A DNA stretch of 24,799 nt from an uncultured Ruminococcus sp. (GTDB lineage Bacteria; Bacillota; Clostridia; Oscillospirales; Ruminococcaceae), in NCBI GenBank assembly GCA_937902395.1, contig CALGTV010000028.1, forward strand, positions 1 to 24,799. Reading direction: 5' to 3'. Below the pieces are notes generated by a model. It was given only the letters and a program-made list of their open reading frames with translations. It was not told the origin of the DNA and searched no databases. Below are positions 7,492 to 15,108 of the stretch, one piece after another (the first letter of the stretch is position 1; each line of letters opens with the position of its first letter). The position numbers were made by a program, and so were the translations under genes.

Positions 7492-8529
7492 ATGAATAAC
7501 AGTTTTTCCGAAAGCTACAAAAAGGCAGGCGTTGACGTTACTGCCGGTTATAAGGCTGTTGAGCTTATGAAACAGCATATCGCAAGAACAACTCTCCCCG
7601 GCTGTATCTCAGGAATCGGCGGCTTCGGCGGTCTTTTCGAGCTGGATATGACAGGTATTTCCAAGCCTGTACTTGTTTCAGGTACAGACGGCGTTGGTAC
7701 AAAGATTAAAATTGCTTTCATCATGGACAAGCACGATACTGTTGGTATCGACTGCGTTGCTATGTGTGTAAACGATATTATCTGCTGCGGTGCAAAGCCT
7801 CAGTTCTTCCTTGATTATATCGCTTGCGGAAAGAATATTCCCGAGAAGATTGCTGAAATCGTTTCAGGTGTTGCAGAGGGCTGTGTTCAGGCAGGCTGTG
7901 CACTTATCGGCGGCGAAACAGCTGAGCATCCCGGACTTATGCCCGAGGAGGAATACGACCTTGCAGGCTTCTCTGTAGGTATTGTTGACAAGGACAAGAT
8001 TCTCAAGCCCGATACTCAGAAGGCTGGAGATGTTCTCATTGCTATCAAGTCAAGCGGTGTTCATTCCAACGGTTTCTCTCTTGTAAGACGCGTATTCGAC
8101 GTAAACGAGCAGAATCTCGCTATGCACTTTGATGATTTAGGTGCAACTCTCGGTGAAACTCTCCTTACACCTACACGTATCTACGTTAAGGCTATTATGA
8201 ACCTTATTGATACAGTAAACGTGAAGTCTGTTTCCCATATTACAGGCGGCGGATTCTACGAGAATATTCCACGTTCACTTCCTAAGAATCTTGCAGCTAA
8301 GATCGAGCGCAATGCTGTACAGGTTCTTCCTATCTTCGACCTTATCGCAAGAAGCGGAAATATCCCTGAGCGCGATATGTTCAACACTTTCAACATGGGT
8401 GTTGGTATGATTGCCTGCGTTGATAAGAACGACGCTGATAAGGCAATTGCGGCTCTTAAGGCAGCAGGTGAGGACGCTTATATCCTCGGCGAGCTTGTTG
8501 AATCAACAGAGGGAGTTATTATCTGCTAA
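7492..8529 (+). CDS. purM: PurM, phosphoribosylformylglycinamidine cyclo-ligase (AIR synthetase)
   Basis: The 345-residue product closes the imidazole ring of AIR using ATP. Its length is normal. GTDGVGTK (64-71) is the glycine-rich nucleotide loop. CVNDIICCGAKPQFFLDY matches the conserved core segment, and GGETAEHPG, SSGVHSNGFSLVRR and SHITGGGFYENIPR are further signature blocks. GGAGG lies 7 bases before the ATG. The gene starts 32 bases after the purF-like stop and ends one base before the next start. Confidence 0.95.
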   Translation: MNNSFSESYKKAGVDVTAGYKAVELMKQHIARTTLPGCISGIGGFGGLFELDMTGISKPVLVSGTDGVGTKIKIAFIMDKHDTVGIDCVAMCVNDIICCGAKPQFFLDYIACGKNIPEKIAEIVSGVAEGCVQAGCALIGGETAEHPGLMPEEEYDLAGFSVGIVDKDKILKPDTQKAGDVLIAIKSSGVHSNGFSLVRRVFDVNEQNLAMHFDDLGATLGETLLTPTRIYVKAIMNLIDTVNVKSVSHITGGGFYENIPRSLPKNLAAKIERNAVQVLPIFDLIARSGNIPERDMFNTFNMGVGMIACVDKNDADKAIAALKAAGEDAYILGELVESTEGVIIC

Positions 8530-8530
8530 G

Positions 8531-8998
8531 ATGTATATGCTTCTGATATCGGGTATCATCTCAGCACTGCTTGGAATAATCCTGATTATCGTGGGAATAA
8601 AACAGGGCAATAAGCGCATTGAATGTGAGGACGGCTATATTTCTGCCGATGCGGAAATTGTACAGTTTGACAGCCGCAGAGCTGTGTTCAGTATTGGCTT
8701 GATTCCCATAATAGCAAAGGAATATTCCCCTGTTGTGCGGTATCTGACTGACGGCGGAGTATGGGTGATGTCACAGCTGCCATATACTATGAAAATATCT
8801 TCGGAATACAAGGATTATAAACGCAGTTCTGACAATGGTGAACCGCTTCCCATACGATATAATCCCGATAATCCGAAAACTTGTTATTACGGCTCAAAAA
8901 AGGGTTTCCGCATACGTGAAGCCATTTATAAATTTCTTGTGGGAGCATTGCTGATATTTATTGGCATAATGCTTATCCGCGGACATTTTATCTTGTAA
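8531..8998 (+). CDS. Small membrane protein, DUF3592-like
   Basis: A 155-residue protein with an N-terminal hydrophobic segment (about 3-22) and a second one near residues 133-152. Between them is a small beta domain with a segment like SPVVRYLTDGGVWVM and, later, PLPIRYNPDNPKTCYY, which fits the 'G..V.V.YdP.nP' ending of DUF3592 domains. Function is unknown. The ATG is one base after the purM stop, indicating coupling; an in-frame extension upstream is only a shadow of purM. A second protein of the same design is encoded at 10097-10570, on the other side of the expansin gene. Confidence 0.7.
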   Translation: MYMLLISGIISALLGIILIIVGIKQGNKRIECEDGYISADAEIVQFDSRRAVFSIGLIPIIAKEYSPVVRYLTDGGVWVMSQLPYTMKISSEYKDYKRSSDNGEPLPIRYNPDNPKTCYYGSKKGFRIREAIYKFLVGALLIFIGIMLIRGHFIL

Positions 8999-9027
8999 AA
9001 TTTTATATCCTAAGGGAGTGCAGGCAT

Positions 9028-9927
9028 ATGAAAAAAATTCTGACAGCATCGGCAGCGGCAGTTGTGACGGCTTTAAGCGTTTCTTCTGTGCCTGCTTTTT
9101 CAGCAGGTACAGCAATGGATTTTGACGGTGACAACAGGGTTGATGTATTTGACCTTATTATTGCAAGAAAAGAGGGACTTGAAGCGGAAAAGCTTGGTCT
9201 TCTCAGCGATTTTCTCCTTGGCAATGGCAACGGTTATACCGACGAACCTGATACTGATGAACCGGATACGGATATAAGCAATGATTACACCATTGACGAA
9301 AGCTGTATACTTGAACCTAAGGGCACGATTCATACGGGGGACGGTACATACTACGGCGGCGGCTATGTAGGCGGCTGTGCAATGCTTGACCCTGTTTCTA
9401 CTGATTACTGGATTGTGGCTATGAATCTTGCGGACTACAATGACGCTCAGCTTGCAGGTGCGTATCTTGAAGTTACAGGCGAGCTTGGTACTATAAATAT
9501 GCTTGTGACTGATTTGCTCCCTGAGGGCAAAAAAGGCGACCTTGACCTGTATGTTGACGCATTTCCGCTTATAGCGCCTCAGGAAAAGGGCAGAGTTCCT
9601 GTATCGTGGAAGATAGTTCCTCTTGATACAGCGGAAAATGCTCCCGTGTGCTACAAGTGGAAAGAGGGCACAACGGAATTCTGGTGCGGAGTTCAGGTGC
9701 GAAATCACCGTTATCCCATAACAAAGCTGGAATATCTCAACGAAAACGGTGAATTCGTGGAGATAAAGCGTCGTCCTTATAACTATTTTGAATCAATGGA
9801 AATGGGAAAAGGACCGTTTACATTCAGAATCACCGATATTTACGGTCAGGTGATTATAGACGAAAATATTCCGCTGTCTACTGACGATACGGAAATAATT
9901 CAGGGACATGTGCAATTCCCTAAGTAA
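9028..9927 (+). CDS. Secreted expansin (EXLX1-like) with an N-terminal single dockerin-type repeat
   Basis: A 299-residue exported protein. The signal peptide is residues 1-26, with likely cleavage after AFSA. Residues 31-42 (DFDGDNRVDVFD) are a calcium-loop repeat of dockerin type, followed by a helix, but the expected second repeat is missing. An Asp/Pro/Thr linker (about 70-84) leads to a full two-domain bacterial expansin. The first domain (about 100-200) is a double-psi barrel with GGGYVGGCAMLDP and VTDLLPEG, where Asp162 matches the essential Asp of Bacillus subtilis EXLX1. The second domain (about 205-299) is the cellulose-binding CBM63 type with FW at 218-219, VQVRNHRYP, a YNYF segment and the family-typical end GHVQFP. 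In EXLX1 the first of the two tryptophans is Trp; here it is Phe218. The family loosens cellulose networks without hydrolysis. GGGAG precedes the ATG. Its place inside a purine locus is unusual. Confidence 0.88.
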   Translation: MKKILTASAAAVVTALSVSSVPAFSAGTAMDFDGDNRVDVFDLIIARKEGLEAEKLGLLSDFLLGNGNGYTDEPDTDEPDTDISNDYTIDESCILEPKGTIHTGDGTYYGGGYVGGCAMLDPVSTDYWIVAMNLADYNDAQLAGAYLEVTGELGTINMLVTDLLPEGKKGDLDLYVDAFPLIAPQEKGRVPVSWKIVPLDTAENAPVCYKWKEGTTEFWCGVQVRNHRYPITKLEYLNENGEFVEIKRRPYNYFESMEMGKGPFTFRITDIYGQVIIDENIPLSTDDTEIIQGHVQFPK

Positions 9928-9934
9928 TGACAAT

Positions 9935-10092
9935 TTGCTCCATCAACTAATTCTTGAAGAATTATATGAAGCTTGGGGAGCAAAAGTCAAGGAGGAAAGC
10001 CGCAGGAATACTTGATGTATTGCAAGGTTTTCTGACGCAGAATTTTGCTTTTCAAGCAAAATAGAAAATTCAAGAATTGGTTGGTGGAGCAA
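9935..10092. repeat. 158-nt inverted-repeat element (MITE-like or structured leader)
   Basis: Positions 9935-9957 and 10070-10092 are inverted repeats of 23 bases with only two mismatches, both of which become G-U pairs in plus-strand RNA. Inside lies a perfect 9-base hairpin, ATTTTGCTT/AAGCAAAAT, at 10041-10061. TTTGCTCC (9934-9941) can alternatively pair with GGAGCAAA (9977-9984), so competing folds exist. The ribosome site TGGAG (about 10085-10089) of the gene at 10097 lies in the 3' arm. No clear target-site duplication is visible and no transposase is present. It could be a small non-autonomous mobile element or a regulatory leader. Confidence 0.6.
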
Positions 10093-10096
10093 TCAT

Positions 10097-10570
10097 ATGA
10101 AAGTAGAAAAAGCTGATTTTGTATGGGCGTTATTAGTCCTTATAACTGTGGGAGTAACCTTTCATTTCGGAATCCTCCTGTATGGTATACTGGGGATATA
10201 CGCTTCTATGGTTCTGCTTTTCGGCTATCATATCCGCAGTATTAAAAAGCGGATTGAAAACAGCGAGGCGGCTTACGGTAAGATTCTTTCCTATCGCACG
10301 GAAAATTCGCTGATTAACTACTATTATCCCGAGGTTGAGTTTGAAACTGAGGACGGAGAGCTTATAAGCGCTATGTACCGCTATCCCGACAGAGAAAAGA
10401 AGTACGAGATAGGCGACGAGGAGCTTATACATTATTCTCCTGACGACCCCATGTTCTTCTACTTTGCTGACCGTGAAAAAGAACTGACAGAGATATACTA
10501 CAGAAGTATAATAATCGGCGGAATAATTGCCGCAGTTGTTGCCGTTGCAATTATTATTCTCAGTATATAA
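10097..10570 (+). CDS. Small membrane protein, DUF3592-like, second copy of this design
   Basis: A 157-residue protein with two close N-terminal hydrophobic stretches (about 9-43), a soluble beta domain and a C-terminal membrane helix (about 136-157). The soluble part includes YYYPEVEFETEDGELISAMY and then EIGDEELIHYSPDDPMFFYF, which fit the DUF3592 pattern of a 'V.f...G' strand and a 'hYsPddP' ending. Function is unknown. It has the same layout as the protein at 8531-8998, but the two differ widely in sequence. The TGGAG ribosome site is 7 bases before the ATG and lies inside the 3' arm of a long inverted repeat, so initiation could depend on RNA folding. purN starts 13 bases after the stop. 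Confidence 0.7.
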   Translation: MKVEKADFVWALLVLITVGVTFHFGILLYGILGIYASMVLLFGYHIRSIKKRIENSEAAYGKILSYRTENSLINYYYPEVEFETEDGELISAMYRYPDREKKYEIGDEELIHYSPDDPMFFYFADREKELTEIYYRSIIIGGIIAAVVAVAIIILSI

Positions 10571-10583
10571 AGGAGAGAAATCA

Positions 10584-11210
10584 ATGAAAAATATAGTTGT
10601 TCTCGTTTCGGGCGGCGGTACAAATTTGCAGGCTCTTATCGACGCTGAAAAAGCAGGCGATATTATCGGTGGTAAGATTACCTGCGTTATATCTTCAAAT
10701 CCCGAAGCATACGCTCTTGAAAGGGCGAAAAATAACGGCATATCTACAAGAGTAATTCCAAGACGGGATTATTCTGATCCCAAAGCCTACAGCATGGCTG
10801 TCCTTGAAGCTCTGGACGAGGAGCAGGCAGACCTTGTGGTGCTGGCGGGCTTTATGACTATTCTTGATGAGTGCGTCACAAGCAAGTACGCATACAAGAT
10901 AATTAACGTTCATCCTGCACTTATTCCCTCTTTCTGCGGTGAGGGCTACTATGGACTTAAAGTTCACGAAGCAGCTCTCAGCTACGGAGTAAAGGTCAGC
11001 GGTGCAACAATCCATTTTGTAAATGAGGAAGCAGACGCTGGAGCAATCATTCTGCAAGGCGTTGTAAACGTTGAAAAGGACGATACACCCGAAATTCTAC
11101 AGAAGCGTATTATGGAGAATGTTGAGTGGAAGCTTCTTCCAAAGGCTGCTTCACTTTTCTGTCAGGATAAAATCGAAATTATCGACGGCAGAGCTTACGT
11201 TAAGAAATAA
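10584..11210 (+). CDS. purN: PurN, phosphoribosylglycinamide formyltransferase
   Basis: A 208-residue, folate-dependent GAR transformylase of normal length. VLVSGGGTNLQALI (6-19) binds the phosphoribosyl group. The catalytic set seen in Escherichia coli PurN is present as Asn108 and His110 in INVHPALIPSF and Asp151 in FVNEEADAGAII. AAAGGAGAG lies just before the ATG at 10584, which was chosen over an in-frame upstream ATG inside the preceding gene. The stop is followed by a GTG start only 3 bases on. No purT, the formate-dependent alternative, is in the window. Confidence 0.95.
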   Translation: MKNIVVLVSGGGTNLQALIDAEKAGDIIGGKITCVISSNPEAYALERAKNNGISTRVIPRRDYSDPKAYSMAVLEALDEEQADLVVLAGFMTILDECVTSKYAYKIINVHPALIPSFCGEGYYGLKVHEAALSYGVKVSGATIHFVNEEADAGAIILQGVVNVEKDDTPEILQKRIMENVEWKLLPKAASLFCQDKIEIIDGRAYVKK

Positions 11211-11213
11211 GCC

Positions 11214-11777
11214 GTGAAGCTGTCGGCTATTACGGAGAATCAGCGTATACAAAAGCTTTTTTTAAGCTTTATGATGTATGCCTTTCTCGGTTGGTTTTAT
11301 GAAGTTTTTCTTGAAGTTGTAGTCTATCGCTGGGGATATTCCGACAGGGGAGTTCTTTTCGGACCATATTGCCCTGTATACGGAGTAGGAGCAATTCTTT
11401 TCCTCGGTGTATTCAGACCGCTTATGAAGAAAAAAGAGCCTGACTGGTTCAGATTTTATGTAAAGCCGATTATCATATTTCTCGGCTGTATGGCAATTGC
11501 TACCACGGTGGAACTTCTTGCAAGCTATATGCTGGAATTTTTCACGGGAGCGTGGCCGTGGCAGACATATGCGGATTACAAAATAAACTTTCAGGCGAGA
11601 ATTGCACTCAGCCCGTCAATACGTTTCGGACTTGGCGGATTACTTTTCCTCTACATAGTTCAGCCGTTTTATGATTGGCTGTTTTCAAAGGCAAAGGAAA
11701 AAACGCTGAATATAATCACAGCGTTCGTTGCATTAATAGTCTTATGTGACTGTATATACACATTTATTATCAAGTAA
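11214..11777 (+). CDS. Multi-spanning membrane protein of the CmpB-type putative ABC transporter permease family
   Basis: A 187-residue hydrophobic protein with about four to five membrane spans. The pattern MMYAFLGWFYEVF followed by RGVLFGPYCPVYGVGAI is characteristic of the family annotated as putative ABC-transporter type IV (ABC_trans_CmpB). No ATP-binding partner is encoded nearby, so a transport role is not supported by context. The start is a GTG 3 bases after the purN stop, with only a weak ribosome site, so translation is probably coupled to purN. The IMP cyclohydrolase gene follows after 13 bases. Confidence 0.75.
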   Translation: MKLSAITENQRIQKLFLSFMMYAFLGWFYEVFLEVVVYRWGYSDRGVLFGPYCPVYGVGAILFLGVFRPLMKKKEPDWFRFYVKPIIIFLGCMAIATTVELLASYMLEFFTGAWPWQTYADYKINFQARIALSPSIRFGLGGLLFLYIVQPFYDWLFSKAKEKTLNIITAFVALIVLCDCIYTFIIK

Positions 11778-11790
11778 GGAGTAAATTATT

Positions 11791-12504
11791 ATGATTAAAC
11801 TGGATTTAGCAAAGGAATTAAGCTCAAACGAATACCCCGGCAGAGGTATTGTTATCGGTAAATCCGATTGCGGAAAATATGCTGTAACAGGCTATTTCAT
11901 CATGGGCAGAAGCGAAAACAGCCGTAACCGTGTATTCGTTGAGGACGGCGAGGGCATTCGTACACAGGCATTTGACCCCTCCAAGCTTACTGACCCACAC
12001 CTTATTATATACGCACCTGTAAGAGTTCTCGGCAATAAGCTTATCGTAACAAACGGCGACCAGACAGATACAATTTACGAGCTTATGGACAAGCAGTTCA
12101 CATTTGAGCAGGCACTCCGTACACGTGAATTTGAGGACGACGCTCCTAACTACACACCTCGTATTTCAGGTATTCTTCGCTTTGAGGAGAGCGGCTTCAA
12201 CTACGCTATGTCAATTCTTAAGAGTGCAAACGGCAACCCCGATTCATGTCAGAGATACACATTCAGCTACAATGACCCAATTAACGGCGAGGGACGTTTC
12301 ATTCACACATATATGGGTGACGGCAATCCTCTCCCAAGCTTTGAGGGCGAACCTAAGCTTGTAGGTATCAGTGGAAATATTGACGAGTTCACAGATATGC
12401 TCTGGAACAACCTCAACGAGGATAACAAGGTATCTCTTTTTGTTCGCTTTGTAAATCTTGAGGACGGTTCTGTTGAAACAAGAATTATCAATAAGAATAA
12501 GTAA
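11791..12504 (+). CDS. purO: PurO-type IMP cyclohydrolase (archaeal-type family)
   Basis: A 237-residue protein of the stand-alone IMP cyclohydrolase family first known from methanogens, which closes FAICAR to IMP, the last step of the pathway. The region RGIVIGKSDCGKYAVTGYF with the following MGRSENSRNRVF (about 18-49) matches the conserved start of the family, and YTPRISGI and the acidic C-terminal part also fit. This gene supplies the activity missing from the truncated PurH encoded at 16156-17337, so the two together replace the common bifunctional PurH. GGAG lies upstream of the ATG. The stop overlaps the next start (TAATG). Assignment rests on family pattern and pathway logic. Confidence 0.85.
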   Translation: MIKLDLAKELSSNEYPGRGIVIGKSDCGKYAVTGYFIMGRSENSRNRVFVEDGEGIRTQAFDPSKLTDPHLIIYAPVRVLGNKLIVTNGDQTDTIYELMDKQFTFEQALRTREFEDDAPNYTPRISGILRFEESGFNYAMSILKSANGNPDSCQRYTFSYNDPINGEGRFIHTYMGDGNPLPSFEGEPKLVGISGNIDEFTDMLWNNLNEDNKVSLFVRFVNLEDGSVETRIINKNK

Positions 12505-13421
12505 TGAGCAGATTAACAGAAACTTTTTTACGTATCATTGAGCTTTCAAAGACTCTTGTAGAAAAAGCTGATTGGTGGTACTGCAAATGTAATGAGCCTG
12601 TTTCTTTACAGGAGATAGACAATCATTGTTCTGAAAATAATGTAGTCATTCCTGACTGCATTAAAGAATTGTTTAGTGTAAGCAATGGTTTTACTGTTGA
12701 TTTTTGTAGTACAGTTGGTTATTTTCATATGTACCCGTTTGTCAATTGTTCACCTGAGGGAACAGGCAGCAGTGCCTATATTCCAAAACAGAAAACGGTT
12801 GGTTGGGTAAATCATCAGTGTCTTTATGTTGATATGAAAACAGGTGAACTTACTATTGAACATGAGCGTTATCATTACACTCCTGTTAAAGACTTTTGCA
12901 GTGAAATACTTGAGCCTGTTGAGGATTTTCTAAAAAAACAGCTTGAACTCTCAGAGAGAAAAGCTGAACTTCTTGAAAATCAGAGAAACAATCCTTTTCG
13001 TGAGTATTATGATAAACTTGTAAGCTTTAATAAAGATAAGACAAATGTAACTATCTACCCTCCTGTTACTGAGGATGAAATTTCTGCATATGAGCAGAAA
13101 TACAGCATTAAATTGCCCGAGGATTATCGAAATTGGATACTTCTTTCTAATGGAACGTCTTTTAATGGTTTTAATGTAACAAAGCTTGAAAATATTTCAT
13201 ACTTCTTGGATAAAACATATGAGTACGAGAATGAGAATTATATATATCTCGTTTCGCTTACAGGCTGTTGTGATTATCTTATGGGTGGATTGAAAAGCGG
13301 CAGGGCAATGGTGCTCACTGAGGAGTATGAGTGGGAAGACGGCGAAGAAATGTTTGAGGAGTACCTCAAAGACGCTATAGAGTGGTATGAGGAAGATATT
13401 CTCTATGGGGAGGAAGAATAA
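12504..13421 (+). CDS. Double SUKH (SMI1/KNR4) domain protein, candidate immunity protein
   Basis: A 305-residue cytoplasmic protein with two SUKH domains. The first, about residues 5-140, has the helix-strand signature VSLQEIDNHCSENNVVIP then CIKELFSVSNGF. The second, about 165-300, repeats it as VTEDEISAYEQKYSIKLP then DYRNWILLSNGT. SUKH proteins are the most widespread immunity proteins of bacterial polymorphic toxin systems and bind toxin domains directly. No cognate toxin is visible in the window, so an orphan immunity role is an inference. The ATG overlaps the purO stop by one base (TAATG), which places it in the purine transcript. Its sequence is visibly more AT-rich than the pur genes, consistent with later acquisition. 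Regulatory SMI1/KNR4 roles are an alternative. Confidence 0.82.
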   Translation: MSRLTETFLRIIELSKTLVEKADWWYCKCNEPVSLQEIDNHCSENNVVIPDCIKELFSVSNGFTVDFCSTVGYFHMYPFVNCSPEGTGSSAYIPKQKTVGWVNHQCLYVDMKTGELTIEHERYHYTPVKDFCSEILEPVEDFLKKQLELSERKAELLENQRNNPFREYYDKLVSFNKDKTNVTIYPPVTEDEISAYEQKYSIKLPEDYRNWILLSNGTSFNGFNVTKLENISYFLDKTYEYENENYIYLVSLTGCCDYLMGGLKSGRAMVLTEEYEWEDGEEMFEEYLKDAIEWYEEDILYGEEE

Positions 13422-13450
13422 AAAATCTATAAATCGTGGGTAATAATGAT

Positions 13451-13894
13451 ATGGTCGAAAAAATAACATCAAATTGTCCATATTGCGATTATGTGTTTTC
13501 TATAGATGAATCGGCAGAGGCATGTTTTTGTCAGAGATGTGGGAAAAAGCTCAGAATTGAAAACGGAATGGCTATGGCTGATTCGGGTGAAATGGAAAAA
13601 TACAATAAATCACTGAAATCATGGAAAATTACATCATTTGCAGTTGTTTTAATTATACTGATATGTAATATTGTATTCGATATATCAGGTTCTATGTTAT
13701 GTCTGTTTGTAGGTGTTGCATTCAGTATATTCGGACCTATTGCGATAGCACTCACAGAGCCTGACGGAAGCAATATAAAAAATAGTGGTCTGAACAAGCC
13801 GAAACGTGTTGAGACATGGCTGAAATATACAGTAATACTCATATTTCTTGGTATTATTACGTTTGTAATGCGTATATTAGCCACCGTGGAATGA
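13451..13894 (+). CDS. Zinc-ribbon membrane protein of unknown function
   Basis: A 147-residue protein. The N-terminus carries a zinc ribbon with CPYC (9-12) and CQRCGKK (27-33). After a polar stretch come two hydrophobic segments (about 58-95) and a third near the C-terminus (about 124-143). I recognise no catalytic motif. The start is uncertain: a GTG at 13436 would add five residues, but neither site has a strong ribosome sequence. The gene lies 29 bases after the SUKH gene and is followed by another zinc-ribbon membrane protein with the same general plan, so they may be paralogues. The plain role could be a membrane-bound accessory factor; function is unknown. Confidence 0.6.
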   Translation: MVEKITSNCPYCDYVFSIDESAEACFCQRCGKKLRIENGMAMADSGEMEKYNKSLKSWKITSFAVVLIILICNIVFDISGSMLCLFVGVAFSIFGPIAIALTEPDGSNIKNSGLNKPKRVETWLKYTVILIFLGIITFVMRILATVE

Positions 13895-13973
13895 CATGAC
13901 TGAAATATTTATACTGCTTGATTATTGCTGCTGCAATCAGCATAATATTATCATAACGACAGTCGAATAAGAG

Positions 13974-14960
13974 GTGATAGATATAGCAAAAACAAGAGTT
14001 ATAACATGTCCCTATTGCAACGCAGTTATACACTGCAAAGAAAATGCAAAAAAAGTAAAATGTGAATATTGCAGGTCTTTTATAGATATAGAACCTGAAA
14101 CTCCCGAAAAAATAATAATTGAGAAAAATAATTATTACACTATACCCCCATCTCCTGTGGATACCGCGGAACTTGAAAAACTCAACGAGGAATTCATGAA
14201 AAAGCGAAAAAAATGGATATCTGCAAGTGTGGCGGTTGTTATAGCATCATTTGTTCTATCCTTTGTCGGTGGATTTATGACGTATGCCAAGGATTCAGCG
14301 GCAGGTATGGGAATATGCGGCATGAGTATATTTTTTCCGATTATTTCAGGGTTCATTCTTGGCAGGATAAAGCCTATTTCTCCTGTTAAAAAGCAGAGCG
14401 GAGGAAAATTTTTTGCCGGAATGTTTGTCTTTGTGCTCGCAAATGGCGCGTTCTGGGCAGGACTTATTATATCTGCTATAGTGGCGGCTGTAATGAATTC
14501 CAATACATTAAAAAACAGCGAAGAAGAACTTTCAGATACGATTTCCATAGAGGAAGAATATTACTCTGAAAGCTATGCCGAAGAAGAATTCACAGAAGCT
14601 GAGGAACTGTTTGATGCTGAATATCTCGTTGTTGAACCAAATACCTATGAAACTTATCTTGTTCTTTTCGTTGAAGCTGATAAGGTAATGGAAGCTGGAC
14701 AAATGGCTGAGGAGGTCAACAGCAGTGCGTATATGAATGGCTACAACTGGGAAGCACTTCTTGACTTCTATATTGAGCAGGAGACTCCGCATCTTTCAGG
14801 CACATATGAATCCGACCCCGAAGCAAATATGTATTTCGCTACGTTTACATACCATAGCGACGCGGAGGAAATGGCAGATATTATCATGAATTTTGTTGAA
14901 CATCCCGATGAGCTTGCAGAGTTCGTTGAACGCTACGGTGATGACATTCAGTGGGATTAA
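13974..14960 (+). CDS. Zinc-ribbon, three-helix membrane protein with C-terminal Imm51-like domain
   Basis: A 328-residue protein. CPYC (12-15) and CEYC (30-33) form a zinc ribbon. Three hydrophobic segments follow at about 82-105, 112-130 and 144-172, then an acidic linker. The C-terminal part (about 217-328) has the pattern of immunity protein family 51: NGYNWEALLDFYIEQETP, then DPEANMYFATF and a helix ending in a Glu/Asp-rich tail. That match is from memory of the family pattern and is moderate. The likely start is GTG at 13974. The sequence GAGGTGAT overlaps this codon and looks like a ribosome site, so initiation could instead use the ATA at 13983; later ATG codons would remove the zinc ribbon. 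The gene lies in the purine locus beside a SUKH gene, supporting an immunity role, but no toxin is seen. Confidence 0.65.
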   Translation: MIDIAKTRVITCPYCNAVIHCKENAKKVKCEYCRSFIDIEPETPEKIIIEKNNYYTIPPSPVDTAELEKLNEEFMKKRKKWISASVAVVIASFVLSFVGGFMTYAKDSAAGMGICGMSIFFPIISGFILGRIKPISPVKKQSGGKFFAGMFVFVLANGAFWAGLIISAIVAAVMNSNTLKNSEEELSDTISIEEEYYSESYAEEEFTEAEELFDAEYLVVEPNTYETYLVLFVEADKVMEAGQMAEEVNSSAYMNGYNWEALLDFYIEQETPHLSGTYESDPEANMYFATFTYHSDAEEMADIIMNFVEHPDELAEFVERYGDDIQWD

Positions 14961-14963
14961 CCC

Positions 14964-15024
14964 AAAAATTCGGAATTACAGTTTTTTCCTTTAAAAATTT
15001 CCTGCAAAAAAATTTCCGATTTTT
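14964..15024 (+). terminator. Possible terminator-like inverted repeat after the Imm51-like gene
   Basis: AAAAATTCGGAATT (14964-14977) and AATTTCCGATTTTT (15011-15024) are near-complementary with two single-base bulges, and the 3' arm ends in a T run. The stem is AT-rich and the loop is long, so termination would be weak. It falls in the 148-base gap before the lipoprotein gene. Confidence 0.35.
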
Positions 15025-15108
15025 GTAACACTTTGAAATATTAGTGAGTATATGTTATGAGATGTGAAATACATCGGAAATATTTAATTACAGAAAGAGG
15101 AAATTATT

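Noticed and set aside
9100..9708. Long minus-strand open frame opposite the expansin gene
   Set aside because: It is a shadow of the expansin coding frame. It shows no recognisable domain, whereas the plus frame matches a known family from end to end.
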